Shown here piece after piece: positions 62,862-64,000 of a DNA stretch of 64,000 nt. Position 1 is the stretch's first letter. Each line of letters begins with the position of its first letter. The position numbers and the translations under genes are program-made. Origin of the DNA: Adhaeribacter_A terreus (GTDB taxonomy: Bacteria > Bacteroidota > Bacteroidia > Cytophagales > Hymenobacteraceae); NCBI RefSeq assembly GCF_042657365.1, contig NZ_JBHSKT010000014.1, forward strand, positions 5,287 through 69,286. The letters run 5' to 3'. The notes under the pieces are model-generated. The model saw only the letters and a list, made by a program, of their open reading frames with translations, had not been told where the DNA came from and searched no databases.

Positions 62862-64000
62862 ATGTCATCTGCCAAAACTTATATAGCCCAGTTAGACTTT
62901 GAAGATTGTTTTTGGGCTTCCTATTTAAGAAATTTAATCCTAGAGGAAAGCCCAATTTCTGAGGATGACATGAAGGTTTGTACTGAAAACTTTTTAACTA
63001 AAGTAAGCCTACCACCTTCCATTAAAAATACTATAAGCAACTCAAATATCACTAGAACTCCAGAAGTTCTTTATAAAATTTCTAACAATGAAAATGTTAG
63101 AGGGATTCTGGATAATAGGGAAATTATTTTTAGTCCTTATGCGACAGTAATATATGGTAAAAATGGCTCCGGAAAATCAACTTTTTATAAAATACTAAAG
63201 GATGCGTTTAACCAACCTCAAAATATTTTAGGAAATATCTATCAACAGAGAGATATAACTCCAAGGGCTACAATCGAATTTACCAATAAGATGAAAGCCA
63301 CTTTTCTACAGAAAGGTGGACGTGAATATGACTTATCGAAAAATTTAAGTTATCAATGGGAAAGAGGAAAACAGTTTCCTAATAATATAAAATTTTGTGA
63401 CAGTGATATTCTAATAAAATCACTTAAGCGAAAAGAAACAGGATGGAGTATAGATAGATTTAAGTTAAACCTATTTGAGCAATTCCAAGAGGCTATTTTG
63501 AAAATTGAAAACTTGATTTCTAATGAGAACTCTCAAAAAAGGTCTCTATTTAAAATCAAGTTTGAAACTTTACTTAAAGGTTTCAAGGAAAATCCAGACG
63601 AAAATTTCTTTACACAGCCATTAACAGAAAATTTAATCCTTGAAAAAAGAAATTTATTAAAAACTTATCTGGAAACTAAAGAACAACCTGATTTAGAAGA
63701 GCAAAAATCCGAATTATATAGAGCTGCTAATAGAAATAGTGAGGATTATATTATTAAAATTAAAAATTTAACAGCTTCAAAAGATCACTTAGTTCAATTC
63801 CAGTCATTCTTAAAAGATCGAGAAAGAGTAATATCAGGAATTGAAAAAATCAATGAAATAATCCAAAAAATAAATAAATTAAAAAGCCTCAGAAAAACTA
63901 ATGATTTAACTGAATACAATTTATTATTTAACTCTTCTGAGTCTGCTCCACAAGAACAATATTTTAAATTAATAAAAGATATTGCTGATTTAGCGGTTAA
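62862..64000 (+). CDS. AAA/SMC-like ATPase with coiled coil, cut by the right edge
   Basis: An open frame of 379 codons begins at 62862 and runs off the window with no stop. The DNA is far richer in A and T than the rest of the window. Walker A is VIYGKNGSGKSTFYKIL (GKNGSGKST at 99-107), followed by PRATIEFT and FCDSDILIKSL. Before it, residues 15-100 read FEDCFWASYLRNLILEE...SPYAT. From memory this order (WxxYLRxLI, then a sensor-like FxP, then IYGxNGSGKS, then PxATIxFT and FDSxxL) resembles AAA-family ATPases often found in defence islands; distant PrrC/RloC-like proteins share the Walker A. After residue 225 the protein becomes helical with heptad repeats (EKINEIIQKINKLKSL). Function is inferred. 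Confidence 0.7.
   Translation, partial: MSSAKTYIAQLDFEDCFWASYLRNLILEESPISEDDMKVCTENFLTKVSLPPSIKNTISNSNITRTPEVLYKISNNENVRGILDNREIIFSPYATVIYGKNGSGKSTFYKILKDAFNQPQNILGNIYQQRDITPRATIEFTNKMKATFLQKGGREYDLSKNLSYQWERGKQFPNNIKFCDSDILIKSLKRKETGWSIDRFKLNLFEQFQEAILKIENLISNENSQKRSLFKIKFETLLKGFKENPDENFFTQPLTENLILEKRNLLKTYLETKEQPDLEEQKSELYRAANRNSEDYIIKIKNLTASKDHLVQFQSFLKDRERVISGIEKINEIIQKINKLKSLRKTNDLTEYNLLFNSSESAPQEQYFKLIKDIADLAV

Overview
The window is a chromosomal segment of a Bacteroidota bacterium, most likely Cytophagales and probably close to Hymenobacteraceae; the family-level guess is inference. The signs are a fused CcoN-CcoO oxidase subunit, an outer-membrane beta-barrel TonB receptor with an N-terminal carboxypeptidase-regulatory domain, DUF3943, DUF4890 and DUF4142 proteins, an MlaEFD lipid-transport operon, and at least one promoter of the Bacteroidota type (TTTG, 20 bases, TAATTTTG).

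Layout. 1-6.6 kb: end of an N-formylglutamate amidohydrolase-like gene, a DUF4142 lipoprotein, a DUF808 membrane protein, a large secreted HExxH/beta-propeller/barrel protein and a DJ-1/PfpI protein. 7-15.6 kb: zinc alcohol dehydrogenase, DoxX, DUF3943, an ABC exporter, a leucine-rich-repeat protein kinase. 15.8-31.4 kb: UvrA2, GlpD, an MhqD/MhqO-like pair (carboxylesterase and ring-cleaving dioxygenase) with YceI, DsbA-family oxidoreductase, J-domain protein, GDPD, metallophosphoesterase, type II NADH dehydrogenase and a TetR regulator. 32-42 kb: a GbsR/MarR-type regulator, TolC, adaptor and RND pump run, then an acyl-carrier-protein-like gene without its serine, divergent from an MlaEFD operon; three copies of one inverted-repeat box link these promoters. 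42-53 kb: SatD/DUF3307 pair, DEAD-box helicase, several small conserved proteins and a TonB-type receptor. 53.5-62.6 kb: the cbb3 cytochrome oxidase locus (ccoS, ccoNO, ccoQ, ccoP, ccoG, fixH, a SafE-like membrane protein, a universal stress protein). From 62.8 kb to the right edge the DNA becomes strikingly AT-rich and holds the first 379 codons of an AAA/SMC-like ATPase, a probable horizontally acquired, possibly defence-related gene cut by the window edge.

The most unusual thing in the window is a dispersed 28-32 bp element (called the CGCTATG element here). About fifty copies lie in both orientations between 6.6 and 62.7 kb. Its core is AAAACGCTATGGTTTT or AAAACGGTAGGGTTTT, then a short GGC-containing spacer, then AAAAACTG/AAAAAGTG. 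Copies are mostly intergenic, but several supply the last codons and stop of genes, and three lie inside coding sequence (NDH-2 tail, TetR, and the CcoP signal peptide). Head-to-head pairs form long hairpins, one between convergent genes and one just past the TonB-receptor stop. Other mini-repeat families (TCATCCTGAGC, GTCATCTCGAC, CTCCCCTTGAGGGGAG, CGGATTACAAATCCG types) fill the larger gene-free gaps. I saw no rRNA, tRNA, CRISPR array or insertion-sequence transposase.
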